DNA from: Mycobacterium sp. DL
GTDB taxonomy: Bacteria; Actinomycetota; Actinomycetes; Mycobacteriales; Mycobacteriaceae
DNA length: 64,000 bases
Direction: 5' to 3'
Assembly: GCF_039729195.1 (NCBI RefSeq)
Contig: NZ_CP155796.1
Location: 5,704,001-5,768,000 of the forward strand
Positions 55,967 through 64,000 of the stretch are shown here, one piece after another. The first letter of the stretch is position 1, and each line of letters begins with the position of its first letter. The notes beneath the pieces were generated by a model. That model saw nothing but the letters and a program-made list of their open reading frames with translations. It ran no database searches and was not told the DNA's origin. A program made the translations under genes and the position numbers.

Positions 55967-56806
55967 CTACAGCCACCACCGTTCGAGAACCCGGGCCACC
56001 CCGTCCTTGACGTTGGTGGCCGTCACCTCGTCGGCGGCGGCAACGGCGTCGGGATGCGCGTTGCCCATGGCCACGCCCAGCCCTGCCCACCTCAGCATCG
56101 GCACGTCGTTGGGCATGTCACCGAACGTCACCACCTCCGAGGCGGTGATCCCCCGGGGTCGGGCCACCTCCTCGATACCGGTCGCCTTGCTGACCCCGAG
56201 CGGCATGATCTCCACCAGACCGTTGTTCGTGGAGTAGGTGATGTCACCTTCGAGACCGATGTGCCGCGCGAGTTCAGCCGCCATGTCCGCGCTGCGCGCG
56301 CCGGCCTTGCGGATCAGCAGTTTGACCGCGGGGGCACTGAGCAGGTCGTCGATCGAGACTTCGGTGTTGTCGGGGTTGAGCCACGCGTGCTCGTAGCCCG
56401 GTGAGCTGACGAACTGCGGGGTTGCCGCGTCGTGCGCGCTGCGGCCCACCCGTTCGACGGCCAGACCGGCACCGGGGATCACCCGGGTGGCGATCTCGGC
56501 GAGTTCGCCCAGCACATCCGCCGACAACGTTCGGGCCGAGATGATCTGGTCCGTCGACGGGTCGTAGACCACCGCCCCGTTGGCGCACACCGCCATCGGC
56601 GCGAAGCCCAGCTGGTCGACGATGGGACCGACCCAGCGCGGCGGTCGGCCGGTGGCGAGGACGAACTGGGCACCCCCGTCGACCGCCGCACGCACCGCCG
56701 CCCGGGTTCTCGGGCTGACGTTCTCGTCGTCGTCGAGCAGTGTGCCGTCCACGTCGGTGGCGATCAGCACCGGCTTCTGATCGCGTCCCCGCAACGGCTG
56801 GGTCAT
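55967..56806 (-). CDS. HAD superfamily (Cof-type) hydrolase
   Basis: This 279-residue hydrolase has motif I IATDVDGTLLDDD (nucleophile Asp near residue 18), motif II FVLATGRPP, and motif IV VTFGDMPNDVPMLRWAG; a C2-type cap lies between about 85 and 200. Cof-type enzymes dephosphorylate sugar phosphates or related metabolites; the substrate is not known. Its ATG lies upstream of, and 4 bp inside, the acyltransferase gene on the same strand. Convergent with the amidase gene (12-bp gap). Matches Rv3813c; the PE_PGRS gene that lies next to it in M. tuberculosis is absent. Confidence 0.9.
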   Translation of the reverse strand: MTQPLRGRDQKPVLIATDVDGTLLDDDENVSPRTRAAVRAAVDGGAQFVLATGRPPRWVGPIVDQLGFAPMAVCANGAVVYDPSTDQIISARTLSADVLGELAEIATRVIPGAGLAVERVGRSAHDAATPQFVSSPGYEHAWLNPDNTEVSIDDLLSAPAVKLLIRKAGARSADMAAELARHIGLEGDITYSTNNGLVEIMPLGVSKATGIEEVARPRGITASEVVTFGDMPNDVPMLRWAGLGVAMGNAHPDAVAAADEVTATNVKDGVARVLERWWL

Positions 56807-57549
56807 GTGTCGCCCGTCCGGCGTCGGGCCCGCTCCGCGAGTTCCGCCTCGTCGAGAGCCGCGGCCTCGACAGGTGTGGGCGCGGTGCCACCCAACCGTC
56901 GCGGTAGCCAGTACGCACCCTGCGGCCGCGGATAGTCAGCCTGCGTCGCAGTCAGCAACTGCGTCATCTCCGAACGCATGGTCGTCGTGATCTCCTCTAC
57001 GCTGCCGACAGGTTCGATGGGTTCGCCCACGGCGACTGCCACCGGAAATTTGGTTCGCCCCAATGCTTTCGGATGATCCTTGGTCCATATGCGGTGCGCG
57101 CCCCAGACGATCAGCGGCACGATCGGCGCCCGCGCATCCCGGGCCATCCGGACCGCACCGCTCTTGAACTCCTTGAGCTCGAAGCTTCGACTGATCGTGG
57201 CTTCCGGATACACCCCGACGAGTTCGCCGCGCCGCAGCGACGCCACCGCGGCTGCGTAGGCACCACGACCTGCCTGACGATCGACGGTGATCGTGCCCGT
57301 GTGCCCGATCAACCAACCGACGACCTTGACCCCACCCATCTCCGCCTTGATCATGAACCGCATCCGCCGCCCCCGTTTGTTGGCCGCCAACGCAGCGGGA
57401 AGGAAGTCGACGTAGCCGGTGTGGTTGATGGCAACGACCGCGGCGCCGGAGGCGGGGATGTTCTCCAGTCCCTGATAGGTGATCCGTGTCCCGGTGACCC
57501 TCACCGCCAGTTTCGCCGCGATCTCGAGGGTGCGGAAAACCGGTTCCAT
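56803..57549 (-). CDS. PlsC-type 1-acylglycerol-3-phosphate acyltransferase family protein (first of two)
   Basis: This 248-residue protein carries the HX4D motif in VVAINHTGYVDFLPAALA, the second motif around GVYPEATISRSFELKEFKSG, and APIVPLIVWGAHRIWTKDHP. It probably esterifies a lysophospholipid at the cytosolic membrane face. It overlaps the HAD gene by 4 bp and lies 5 bp from its paralogue, with which it shares the start MEPVFRTLE/VEPVYGTAI pattern and the KEFKSGAVRMA/KDFKSGAARMA segment, so the pair arose by tandem duplication. Matches the Rv3814c-Rv3816c group. Confidence 0.92.
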   Translation of the reverse strand: MEPVFRTLEIAAKLAVRVTGTRITYQGLENIPASGAAVVAINHTGYVDFLPAALAANKRGRRMRFMIKAEMGGVKVVGWLIGHTGTITVDRQAGRGAYAAAVASLRRGELVGVYPEATISRSFELKEFKSGAVRMARDARAPIVPLIVWGAHRIWTKDHPKALGRTKFPVAVAVGEPIEPVGSVEEITTTMRSEMTQLLTATQADYPRPQGAYWLPRRLGGTAPTPVEAAALDEAELAERARRRTGDT

Positions 57550-57554
57550 CGGGC

Positions 57555-58331
57555 TTATCCCGGCGCCTCGGTGGATCCGTTGTGCTGCGCCCGGCGCGCC
57601 GCCTTAGCCGCGGCTTCCTCGGCGTCCAGTCGATTGGCGTCCGCGATCGTCGGCGCGCCGCCGCCCAACCGGTGCGGCACCCAGAACTCACCGGGCGGAT
57701 GTGAACCGTAGGCGTCCTGCACCTGCTCGAGCAGGTGCTGCATACGCGAATGCAGCAACGAGGTCAGTTCGGTGGCGGGCAATGTGGGTTCGATGGGCTT
57801 ACCCACCGCGATCGAGATGGGGACCTTGGGACGCCACAGCTTCTTCGGGTGGTCCTTGGTCCAGATGCGCTGTGCACCCCACACGATGTGCGGCACGATC
57901 GGCACGCCGGCGGCGATGGCCATCCGGGCCGCTCCGGACTTGAAATCCTTGATCTCGAAGCTGCGGCTGATCGTGGCTTCGGGGTACACGCCGACGAACT
58001 CGCCGTCGCGCAGCTTCTGGACCGCCTGCTCGAACGAGGCCGCGCCGCTGTTCCTGTCGACCTCGATGTGCCGCATGCCCCGCATCAGCGGGCCGGTCTT
58101 CTTGTTGTCGAAGACCTCCTTTTTGGCCATGAACCGAACCTTGCGCCCGAGGTGCTGCTGATAGGCAGGAAGGCCCGCGAAGGTGAAGTCGAAGTAGCTG
58201 GTGTGATTGATCGCGATCACCGCACCGCCGGTACGCGGCAGGTTCTCCACCCCGGTGACGGTGAACGTGAGGCCCTGCACCCGCCACACCAGTCGGGCGA
58301 GCTGGATGGCTGTGCCGTATACGGGTTCCAC
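57555..58331 (-). CDS. PlsC-type acyltransferase family protein (second of two)
   Basis: This 258-residue paralogue of the neighbouring gene has HX4D in VIAINHTSYFDFTFAGL, GVYPEATISRSFEIKDFKSG and VPIVPHIVWGAQRIWTKDHP. Start GTG 58331 (VEPVYGTAIQLARLV) is chosen because it aligns with the paralogue start; the open frame to 58583 runs into the divergent transporter gene and lacks homology. M. tuberculosis has three such genes in a row here, this window two. Confidence 0.9.
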   Translation of the reverse strand: MEPVYGTAIQLARLVWRVQGLTFTVTGVENLPRTGGAVIAINHTSYFDFTFAGLPAYQQHLGRKVRFMAKKEVFDNKKTGPLMRGMRHIEVDRNSGAASFEQAVQKLRDGEFVGVYPEATISRSFEIKDFKSGAARMAIAAGVPIVPHIVWGAQRIWTKDHPKKLWRPKVPISIAVGKPIEPTLPATELTSLLHSRMQHLLEQVQDAYGSHPPGEFWVPHRLGGGAPTIADANRLDAEEAAAKAARRAQHNGSTEAPG

Positions 58332-58491
58332 GCCGGCCAGCCTAGTCGCCGGGATCATCCGTGCGAAGCCTGTGCCGGTTGCGCAGAGTTGCCATAGACG
58401 CTGGGATGTAGGGGTTTGCGACGCGCTGTGGCTCAGCTCATACCGGATCGGCCGCGGGGGGCGCCGCCACGCCGACGAGTGAGGAGCACCG

Positions 58492-59766
58492 ATGACGACA
58501 CCCGAGCCGGACGTCCACGACGAGGCAGAGGCGCCACCCCCGCGGTGGCGGGTCATCGGCCCCGGACTGGTGGTCGCGGCCACCGGCGTCGGTGCGGCCG
58601 ACCTGGTCGCGACCCTGGTCGCCGGGTCCCGCTACGGCTACGCCCTGCTGTGGGTGGTGGTCGTCGGCGTGGTGATGAAGGTCGTGCTGGTCGAGGGCGC
58701 CGGCCGCTACACCCTCGCCACAGGGCGGACCATCTTCCAGGGCTGGCGGTCCCTCGGGAAGTGGACCACCATCTACTTCGCGCCCTACATCGTCATCTGG
58801 GGGTTCGTCTACGGCGCGGCCGCGATGTCCTCGAGCGCACTGCCGATCGTGGCGCTCTACCCGTCGCTGGACATCAAGCTCGTCGCGATCGTGTCCGGCA
58901 TCGTCGGCTTCCTGCTGGTCTGGATGGGCAGCTACCGGTTCTTCGAGAAGATCATCGCCGTGCTGGTCGGCATCATGTTCGTGACTGTGGTGGGCGCAGC
59001 GATCGTGGCCTCCCCGAACGTCCTCGAGATCGTCAAAGGCCTGCGGCCGATCATCCCCGACGGCTCGATCGTCTACGTGCTGGGTCTCGCAGGCGGCGTC
59101 GGTGGAACGATCACGCTGGCCGCGTACGGCTACTGGCTACGGGAAAAGCAGTGGACCACACCCCGGTTCATGCGCGTGATGCGTATCGACAACACCGCGG
59201 CCTATGCGCTCACCGGCGTGTTCGTCGTCGCGATGCTGATCGTCGGCGCCGAACTGCTGTACTCGACGAACATCGCCATCAGCACCGGCGAACGCGGACT
59301 GGTCGACCTCTCCGCCGTTCTCGACGAGCGCTACGGCGTCGTGTTCGGGCATGTGTTCCTGATCGGATTCTGGGCGGCGTCCTTCTCCTCGCTGATCGGG
59401 GTCTGGAACGGGGTCAGCCTGATGTTCGCCGACTTCGTCGGCCAGTTGAAGGGCCTGCCGGACGGCCACGAGGACACCCGCGTCGGAGGCCGCTACTTCA
59501 GGTGGTACGTCATCTGGCTCACGTTCCCGCCGATGGCGCTGCTCTGGCTCGGTCAACCGGTCGGCCTGGTCCTGGCCTACGGCGTGCTGGGCGCGTTGTT
59601 CATGCCGTTCCTGGCCGTCACGCTGCTGCTGCTGCTGAACTCGAAGAAGATCCCCGACGGATGGCGCAACCGCTGGCACACCAACACTGCGCTGGCCATC
59701 TGCACAGTGGTGTTCGCGTGGCTCGGAGTCGACCAGGCCATCGGGGCGCTGAGCAACGTGTTCTGA
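58492..59766 (+). CDS. NRAMP-family-like membrane transporter with atypical metal site
   Basis: This 424-residue protein has about eleven helices and the overall NRAMP layout. The first helix reads GPGLVVAATGVGAADLVATL, where canonical NRAMP proteins have the metal-binding DPGN, and the helix-6 segment reads AGGVGGTITLAAYGYWLREK, where they have a Met-Pro-His motif. The Asp, Asn, Met and His ligands for Mn or Fe are therefore missing. Such NRAMP-related proteins may carry other ions (Mg or Al in described relatives) or an organic substrate. A GAGGAG motif lies just before ATG 58492. Divergent from the acyltransferase gene; 15 bp before the APH-like gene. Transport of classical divalent metals should not be assumed. 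Confidence 0.83.
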   Translation: MTTPEPDVHDEAEAPPPRWRVIGPGLVVAATGVGAADLVATLVAGSRYGYALLWVVVVGVVMKVVLVEGAGRYTLATGRTIFQGWRSLGKWTTIYFAPYIVIWGFVYGAAAMSSSALPIVALYPSLDIKLVAIVSGIVGFLLVWMGSYRFFEKIIAVLVGIMFVTVVGAAIVASPNVLEIVKGLRPIIPDGSIVYVLGLAGGVGGTITLAAYGYWLREKQWTTPRFMRVMRIDNTAAYALTGVFVVAMLIVGAELLYSTNIAISTGERGLVDLSAVLDERYGVVFGHVFLIGFWAASFSSLIGVWNGVSLMFADFVGQLKGLPDGHEDTRVGGRYFRWYVIWLTFPPMALLWLGQPVGLVLAYGVLGALFMPFLAVTLLLLLNSKKIPDGWRNRWHTNTALAICTVVFAWLGVDQAIGALSNVF

Positions 59767-59781
59767 GTTCGGCGGACAGCC

Positions 59782-60486
59782 GTGACCGCTCCCACCGGAC
59801 CGGTGCCGGTACCTGCCGTTGTCGCCGACATCGCCGGTACCCGATCCGTGACCGCCGTGTGGGTCAACGAGCTCGGCGGGGTGACGTTCGCCGTGGGCAC
59901 CTCTCCTGCCGTCGAGTACGTGAAGGTCTACCCCGACGACGCCGCGCATCTGCTGGCCGACGAGGTACCGCGGCTGCGCTGGGCGCGCGCGCATGCCGCG
60001 GTCCCCATCGTTCTCGGCTCCGGAAACGGCTGGCTGCACACCGCGGCGCTGCCCGGACGCTCGGCAGTCGACCCGTACTGGTCGAGGCGTCCCGAGACCG
60101 CGGCTCGGGCCATCGGGCGCGGCCTACGGATACTGCACGACGCGCTCCCGGCCGATGACTGCCCATTCGGCCCGCCCTCCTGGGTGGGAGGCGCCGCATC
60201 GTCGCCCGACCGGCTGGTGGTGTGTCACGGCGATGCCTGCGCACCCAACACGCTGATCGCCGACGACGGCAACTACAGCGGGCACGTCGATCTGGGCGAT
60301 CTCGGGGTCGCCGATCGTTGGGCGGATCTGGCCGTGGCGACCCTGTCGCTGGACTGGAACTATGCGAGCGACGAAGACCGGGGCTGGGAAGCCGTGCTGC
60401 TGGATGCCTACGGGGTGGCGCCCGACCGCGACCGCATCGCGTACTACCGGGCTCGCTGGAACGACGAGCCCGTCCCGTCCGGTTAA
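59782..60486 (+). CDS. Aminoglycoside phosphotransferase-like kinase (Rv3817-like)
   Basis: This 234-residue APH/choline-kinase-fold protein has a compact N-lobe with VEYVKVYPDD (ATP Lys), catalytic VVCHGDACAPNTLI and metal-binding HVDLGDLGVADRWADLA. APH family members phosphorylate many small molecules, so this is not evidence for antibiotic resistance. Start GTG 59782. It precedes the metallo-beta-lactamase/Rieske gene, as Rv3817 precedes Rv3818. Confidence 0.88.
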   Translation: MTAPTGPVPVPAVVADIAGTRSVTAVWVNELGGVTFAVGTSPAVEYVKVYPDDAAHLLADEVPRLRWARAHAAVPIVLGSGNGWLHTAALPGRSAVDPYWSRRPETAARAIGRGLRILHDALPADDCPFGPPSWVGGAASSPDRLVVCHGDACAPNTLIADDGNYSGHVDLGDLGVADRWADLAVATLSLDWNYASDEDRGWEAVLLDAYGVAPDRDRIAYYRARWNDEPVPSG

Positions 60487-60489
60487 GCT
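60484..60489 (+). promoter_or_regulatory. Predicted -10 element of the MBL/Rieske gene
   Basis: TAAGCT overlaps the stop codon of the APH-like gene. It lies 35 nt before GTG 60525, which has AGAAGGGG about 5 nt upstream, so a short leadered transcript is likely. Confidence 0.4.
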
Positions 60490-60524
60490 GGGCCCCGAAC
60501 CAAGTGTCACCAGAAGGGGTATCT

Positions 60525-62075
60525 GTGCAGGTCACGAGCGTCGGACACGCCGGCTTCCGTATCGACACCAAGGCCGGGAGCATCCTGTGTGACCCGTGGG
60601 TCAACCCGGCGTACTTCGCCTCCTGGTTCCCCTTCCCCGACAACAGCGGTCTGGACTGGGCGGCGCTCGGCGACGTGGACTACCTCTACGTCTCCCACCT
60701 GCACAAGGACCACTTCGATCCGCGGAACCTGACCGAGCACGTCAACAAGGACGCCGTCGTGCTGCTGCCGGACTTCCCCGTGCCCGATCTGCGGCGCGAG
60801 CTCGAGAAGCTGGGATTCCACCGCTTCTTCGAGACGACGGATTCGGTCAAGCACCGGGTCAGCGGGCCCAAGGGTGATCTGGACGTGATGGTCATCGCGC
60901 TGCGAGCTCCCGCCGACGGGCCCATCGGCGACTCGGGCCTCGTGGTCGATGACGGCGAGACGGTCGCATTCAACATGAACGACGCCCGGCCCGTGGATCT
61001 CGACGTCCTGAATGCCGACTTCGGGCAGATCGATGTGCACATGCTGCAGTACTCCGGGGCGATCTGGTACCCGATGGTCTACGACATGCCCGCCCGGGCC
61101 AAGGAGTCGTTCGGCATCCAGAAGCGCCAGCGCCAGATGGACCGCTGCCGGCAGTACATCACCCAGGTCGGTGCGACCTGGGTGATCCCGTCGGCGGGTC
61201 CCCCGTGCTTCCTCGACGACGAGCTTCGTGACCTCAACGACGACCACGGCGATCCGGCCAACATCTTTCCCGACCAGGTGGTCTTCCTGGACCAGATGCA
61301 GCTCCACGGCCACGACGGTGGCCTGCTGATGATGCCCGGCACCACCGCGGATTTCACCGGCTCCCAACTCGATTCGCTCGCCCACCCGATCCCCGACGAC
61401 GACGTGCGCGCCATCTTCACCACCGGCAAGGCCGACTACATCGCGGCGTACGCCGACCGGATGGCGCCGGTGATCGCCGCGGAGAAGGCGGCTTGGGCGG
61501 GCGCAGCCGGAGAGCCCCTGCTGGAACCGCTGCGGGATCTGTTCGAACCGATCATGCTCGCCGGCGATCAGATCTGTGACGGCATCGGCTACCCGGTCGA
61601 GCTCCGACTCGGGGACGAGACCGTGGTCTTGGATTTCCCGAAACGAGCTGTGCGCGAGGCGATCCCGGACGAGAAGTTCCGTTACGGCTTCGCGATCGCA
61701 CCGGAGCTGGTGCGTACCGTCGTCCGTGATCGGGAGCCCGACTGGGTGAACACGATCTTCCTGTCCACCCGTTTCAAGGCGTGGCGGGTCGGCGGGTACA
61801 ACGAGTACCTGTACACGTTCTTCAAGTGTCTGACCGACGAGCGGATCGCCTACGCCGACGGCTGGTTCGCCGAGACACACGATGACAGCGCATCGATCAC
61901 GTTGGACGGCTGGGAGATCCAGCGTCGCTGCCCGCATCTGAAGGCCGATCTCTCGAAGTTCGGCGTCGTGGAGGGCACGACGCTGACCTGCAACCTGCAC
62001 GGCTGGCAGTGGAACCTGCAGAACGGCAGGTGCCTGACCACCAGAGGCCACGAACTCCGGTCCGCGAAGCTGTGA
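60525..62075 (+). CDS. Metallo-beta-lactamase-fold / Rieske [2Fe-2S] fusion protein (Rv3818-like)
   Basis: This 516-residue cytosolic protein has an N-terminal UlaG-like metallo-beta-lactamase domain with the metal motif H58-L-H60-K-D62-H63 in VSHLHKDHFDPRN, and a C-terminal Rieske domain with Cys469-x-His471 and Cys489-x-x-His492 (RRCPHLKADL and LTCNLHGWQWNLQNG). The combination recalls CMP-N-acetylneuraminate hydroxylase (CMAH), in which a Rieske centre passes electrons to a non-haem iron site, so an oxygenase role is possible. In CMAH the Rieske domain is N-terminal; here it is C-terminal. No ferredoxin or reductase gene lies nearby. GTG 60525 is preferred, since AGAAGGGG precedes it; GTG 60504 is in frame seven codons earlier. 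Confidence 0.87.
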   Translation: MQVTSVGHAGFRIDTKAGSILCDPWVNPAYFASWFPFPDNSGLDWAALGDVDYLYVSHLHKDHFDPRNLTEHVNKDAVVLLPDFPVPDLRRELEKLGFHRFFETTDSVKHRVSGPKGDLDVMVIALRAPADGPIGDSGLVVDDGETVAFNMNDARPVDLDVLNADFGQIDVHMLQYSGAIWYPMVYDMPARAKESFGIQKRQRQMDRCRQYITQVGATWVIPSAGPPCFLDDELRDLNDDHGDPANIFPDQVVFLDQMQLHGHDGGLLMMPGTTADFTGSQLDSLAHPIPDDDVRAIFTTGKADYIAAYADRMAPVIAAEKAAWAGAAGEPLLEPLRDLFEPIMLAGDQICDGIGYPVELRLGDETVVLDFPKRAVREAIPDEKFRYGFAIAPELVRTVVRDREPDWVNTIFLSTRFKAWRVGGYNEYLYTFFKCLTDERIAYADGWFAETHDDSASITLDGWEIQRRCPHLKADLSKFGVVEGTTLTCNLHGWQWNLQNGRCLTTRGHELRSAKL

Positions 62076-62413
62076 CCACCACGCCGAGGTTCTACGACGA
62101 CGGCCTGATCCAGCTGGATCAGGAGGCGCTGACGCTGCGCCGCTATCACTTCCCGTCGGGAACGTCGAAGATCATCCGGTTGCGTGACATCCGCGGCTAC
62201 CGCACCAGCCCGCTCGGACTGTTCCTGGATCGGTTCCGCATCTGGGGCACCTCTGATCTGAAGCGGTGGCTGCCCCTGGACGTCCGGCGGCCACTGAAGT
62301 CCACGCTGGTGACCCTCGATGTACCCGGGTCCTTCCCGGATCCGGCGTGCACCCCCATGCGGCCGACAGAGTTCGTCGACCTCCTGGAGGACCTGTTGAC
62401 GCAGTCGCGGTAG
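62072..62413 (+). CDS. Small conserved protein of unknown function (Rv3819-like)
   Basis: This 113-residue soluble protein starts at GTG 62072 overlapping the stop of the MBL/Rieske gene (GTGA). It is rich in beta-strand sequence: FYDDGLIQLDQEALTLRRYH, then SGTSKIIRLRDIRGYRTSPL, and ends in a short helix FVDLLEDLLTQ. The pattern suggests a bacterial PH-like fold, but I cannot confirm this. Coupling to the upstream gene suggests a joint function. Confidence 0.75.
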   Translation: MTTTPRFYDDGLIQLDQEALTLRRYHFPSGTSKIIRLRDIRGYRTSPLGLFLDRFRIWGTSDLKRWLPLDVRRPLKSTLVTLDVPGSFPDPACTPMRPTEFVDLLEDLLTQSR

Positions 62414-62419
62414 CCGGGC

Positions 62420-63406
62420 TCACCGCTCCCGCAGGACGGTGGCCTCCAGCGCCCGCTGGACCTGACGCATCGCTGTGCGGCCTGCGACGCTCGCCGCTCG
62501 CCGGACCGCGTTCGGCGGATCGGGCGTGCGCACCCGCACCGCGTCGCCGACGCGTACCACCCCGGGTGTGGCGACGTCGGCGTAGACGCCGAGGAATCGC
62601 TGCGTGGCCTCGGCCAGCCTGCGGGTCAGTGCACGATCGAGTTCGAGCCCGGGCTGCGGACGGGTGGGCACCACACATCTGATGGTCGGGTTGGTGATCC
62701 GCAGTGCCGCCGAACCGAATTCGACGTCGCCGCCGACCCAGCCCGCTTCGGGATACCCGTCTCCCGCCTCGTCGAGTGCCACCAGCACGTTGGGCCGGAA
62801 CCGGCGCACGTCATAAGGCACACCGTCGGCGGAGAGAGTCGCCAGGCTGGTGGTGCTGACGACGTGCACCGGGCTCAGATCCACGAAGGTGCCCGGCGGG
62901 GTGGCGAATCGGGCCAGGGTCAGCATCTGCCTGGTCGTGAACACCGACGTGTCGGGCAGCGCTTCCTGATCGGACAGGCCGAAGTCCCGGCGCACCTCGG
63001 TCGGCGAGTAGTTGGCGCGGGTCTGCTGCACCGACAACCGGTGCAGGCTGGTGTCGGAGCTCGGCGGAAGGGCCGTCAGCCGTACCTCGCGTCCCACCAG
63101 ATCCGACAGTGCTTGATCGATTTCGCCACCGCCACTGGCTAATTCGGTGCCGTCCGGCATGGTGACGATCACCTCGGGCACATTGCCCGGGCCGGCGTCA
63201 GGACCGGGAGCGAGCGCATAGCGGGCCGAACAGCCGAGCAGCTTGGGGAGCCTGCGCGCGGAGGCCGTGATGTTCTGCTCGAGGTCGCGGACCGCCCACA
63301 GCCTGTCGGCGTGCACCCCGCGTCGATCGATGCGTACCTCGTCGACCGGCGAGCCGCCCATCGACTTGACCGGGAACCGCCAGAGCTGCACCACCGAACC
63401 GCTCAT
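62420..63406 (-). CDS. MOSC domain-containing protein
   Basis: This 328-residue protein has an N-terminal MOSC_N beta-barrel (SVVQLWRFPVKSMGGSPVDE, RRGVHADRLWAVRD) and a C-terminal MOSC domain (about 175-300) with DVRRFRPNVLVALDEAGDGY and ITNPTIRCVVPTRPQPGLEL. The Cys of IRCVVPTR aligns with the Mo-ligating Cys of mARC/YcbX-type enzymes, which reduce N-hydroxylated bases. A short basic tail follows. ATG 63406 is used; the frame to 63451 lacks homology. Convergent with the Rv3819-like gene (6-bp gap). Confidence 0.87.
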   Translation of the reverse strand: MSGSVVQLWRFPVKSMGGSPVDEVRIDRRGVHADRLWAVRDLEQNITASARRLPKLLGCSARYALAPGPDAGPGNVPEVIVTMPDGTELASGGGEIDQALSDLVGREVRLTALPPSSDTSLHRLSVQQTRANYSPTEVRRDFGLSDQEALPDTSVFTTRQMLTLARFATPPGTFVDLSPVHVVSTTSLATLSADGVPYDVRRFRPNVLVALDEAGDGYPEAGWVGGDVEFGSAALRITNPTIRCVVPTRPQPGLELDRALTRRLAEATQRFLGVYADVATPGVVRVGDAVRVRTPDPPNAVRRAASVAGRTAMRQVQRALEATVLRER

Positions 63407-63413
63407 GACGACT

Positions 63414-64000
63414 TCATCCCGAAACCGTCTGCCGCAGCTCGGAGTACGCATCGCTTGCGGTGTCGTACACCCGCACGACGGCCTGATCGCCGGGCTGCAG
63501 ATAGGTGGATTCGCCCAGTGGCGTGTACCGGGTGGCGCCGATGCCGATCAACAGCTTCGTCGGGTGACCGCTGGCGACCATCAGGGCCCCGACATCCTCC
63601 AGAGGAGTGTCGGCGGAACCCTTCTGGTGGGCCAGCCGGTCGACGATCCAGTCCAGCAGTACCTCGCCGTAGTACGAGTAGCCCAGCAGCGGGCTGTCCA
63701 CCCCGTACTCGTGCTGCTGACCGTCGGCGGTGAGCAGATGGCAGACCAGCCGCAGCGTGGCGGTGGGACCGTCGGGGGTGAGGTCGCTGACGTCGAAGAA
63801 CTGCCGCGCAACACCTTTCGACGCCGGACCCCAGTTCTTCTTGTGGCTGATCTTGGGCGCGTTCGGCCGCCGTATGGAGCAGTCGTTGAACGCACCGAGG
63901 GCAAACGGCTGCAACGACGCCACGGTGTCACCGGCCCACTTGACCTCGCACGCCAGCCCGACCTCGGGTTCGATCTGCAGGTTCAGCGGAGTGTCGCTGG
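63414..64000 (-). CDS. Protein of unknown function, N-terminus beyond the window
   Basis: The open frame continues past base 64000, so at least 194 residues of a longer protein are present and its start is not visible; a GTG at 63923 is probably internal because coding sequence (EVGLACEVKWAGDTVASLQP) runs through it. The visible part has beta-rich stretches (ATLRLVCHLLTADGQQHEYG, DQAVVRVYDTASDAYSEL) and a helix LLGYSYYGEVLLDWIVDRL. I do not recognise a family. It lies 7 bp upstream of the MOSC gene on the same strand and is probably cotranscribed with it. Confidence 0.65.
   Translation of the reverse strand, partial: SDTPLNLQIEPEVGLACEVKWAGDTVASLQPFALGAFNDCSIRRPNAPKISHKKNWGPASKGVARQFFDVSDLTPDGPTATLRLVCHLLTADGQQHEYGVDSPLLGYSYYGEVLLDWIVDRLAHQKGSADTPLEDVGALMVASGHPTKLLIGIGATRYTPLGESTYLQPGDQAVVRVYDTASDAYSELRQTVSG

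Noticed and set aside
59782..60486. Aminoglycoside resistance gene
   Set aside because: The kinase has the APH fold but is the conserved Rv3817-like housekeeping-region gene; the family has many substrates and nothing points to drug modification.

Overview
The window is high-GC actinobacterial chromosome and reads as a Mycolicibacterium (fast-growing Mycobacterium) or close relative. The evidence is the complete set of mycolic-acid and arabinogalactan cell-wall genes (dprE1/dprE2, aftA, embC/A/B, accD4-pks13-fadD32, the Rv3802c-type lipase, fbpD/fbpA, aftB, ubiA, glfT2, glf, erp) and the methylglucose-lipopolysaccharide genes gpgP and octT. No rRNA, tRNA, CRISPR array, prophage or insertion sequence was seen. 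Species cannot be named from the sequence alone.

Block 1 (1-12400) follows the order of M. tuberculosis Rv2438c to Rv2417c: nadE end, a methyltransferase-like membrane protein, a crotonase, ribokinase, proA, a MoxR/CoxE-type pair, a GntR regulator, a MASE1-GGDEF protein, then the operon nadD-rsfS-gpgP-octT-degV. It ends at a strong bidirectional terminator (12421-12456).

Block 2 (12465-14730) is a short accessory junction. It holds a small exported protein and a 13E12/DUF222 HNH-nuclease gene whose start codon sits inside a perfect mycobacterial LexA (SOS) box.

Block 3 (14757-63406) follows Rv3789 to Rv3819. On the + strand, gtrA, a membrane protein of unknown function, dprE1, dprE2, aftA, embC, embA and embB make and polymerise decaprenyl-phospho-arabinose. 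An STPK/RDD/unknown cassette and a DUF4331 gene follow. On the - strand, the Rv3802c-type lipase, fadD32, pks13 and accD4 activate and condense the two meromycolate halves, fbpD/fbpA attach mycolates, and the overlapping operon glf-glfT2-PAP2-ubiA-aftB builds galactan, DPPR and the terminal arabinan caps. Beyond that come erp, a PGRP/LGFP amidase, a HAD hydrolase, two PlsC acyltransferases, an NRAMP-like transporter, an APH-like kinase, a metallo-beta-lactamase/Rieske fusion, a small Rv3819-like protein, a MOSC protein and a partial unknown gene.

Most notable: a 27-bp tandem repeat expanded in frame inside the essential gene glfT2; Gln-Met at the EmbB positions linked to natural ethambutol resistance; the SOS box over the HNH gene start; the joining of two blocks that lie far apart in M. 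tuberculosis; an NRAMP homologue without the canonical metal-binding motifs; and about ten TANNNT -10 hexamers placed exactly 6-8 nt before start codons, which implies widespread leaderless transcription and fixes several otherwise ambiguous starts.
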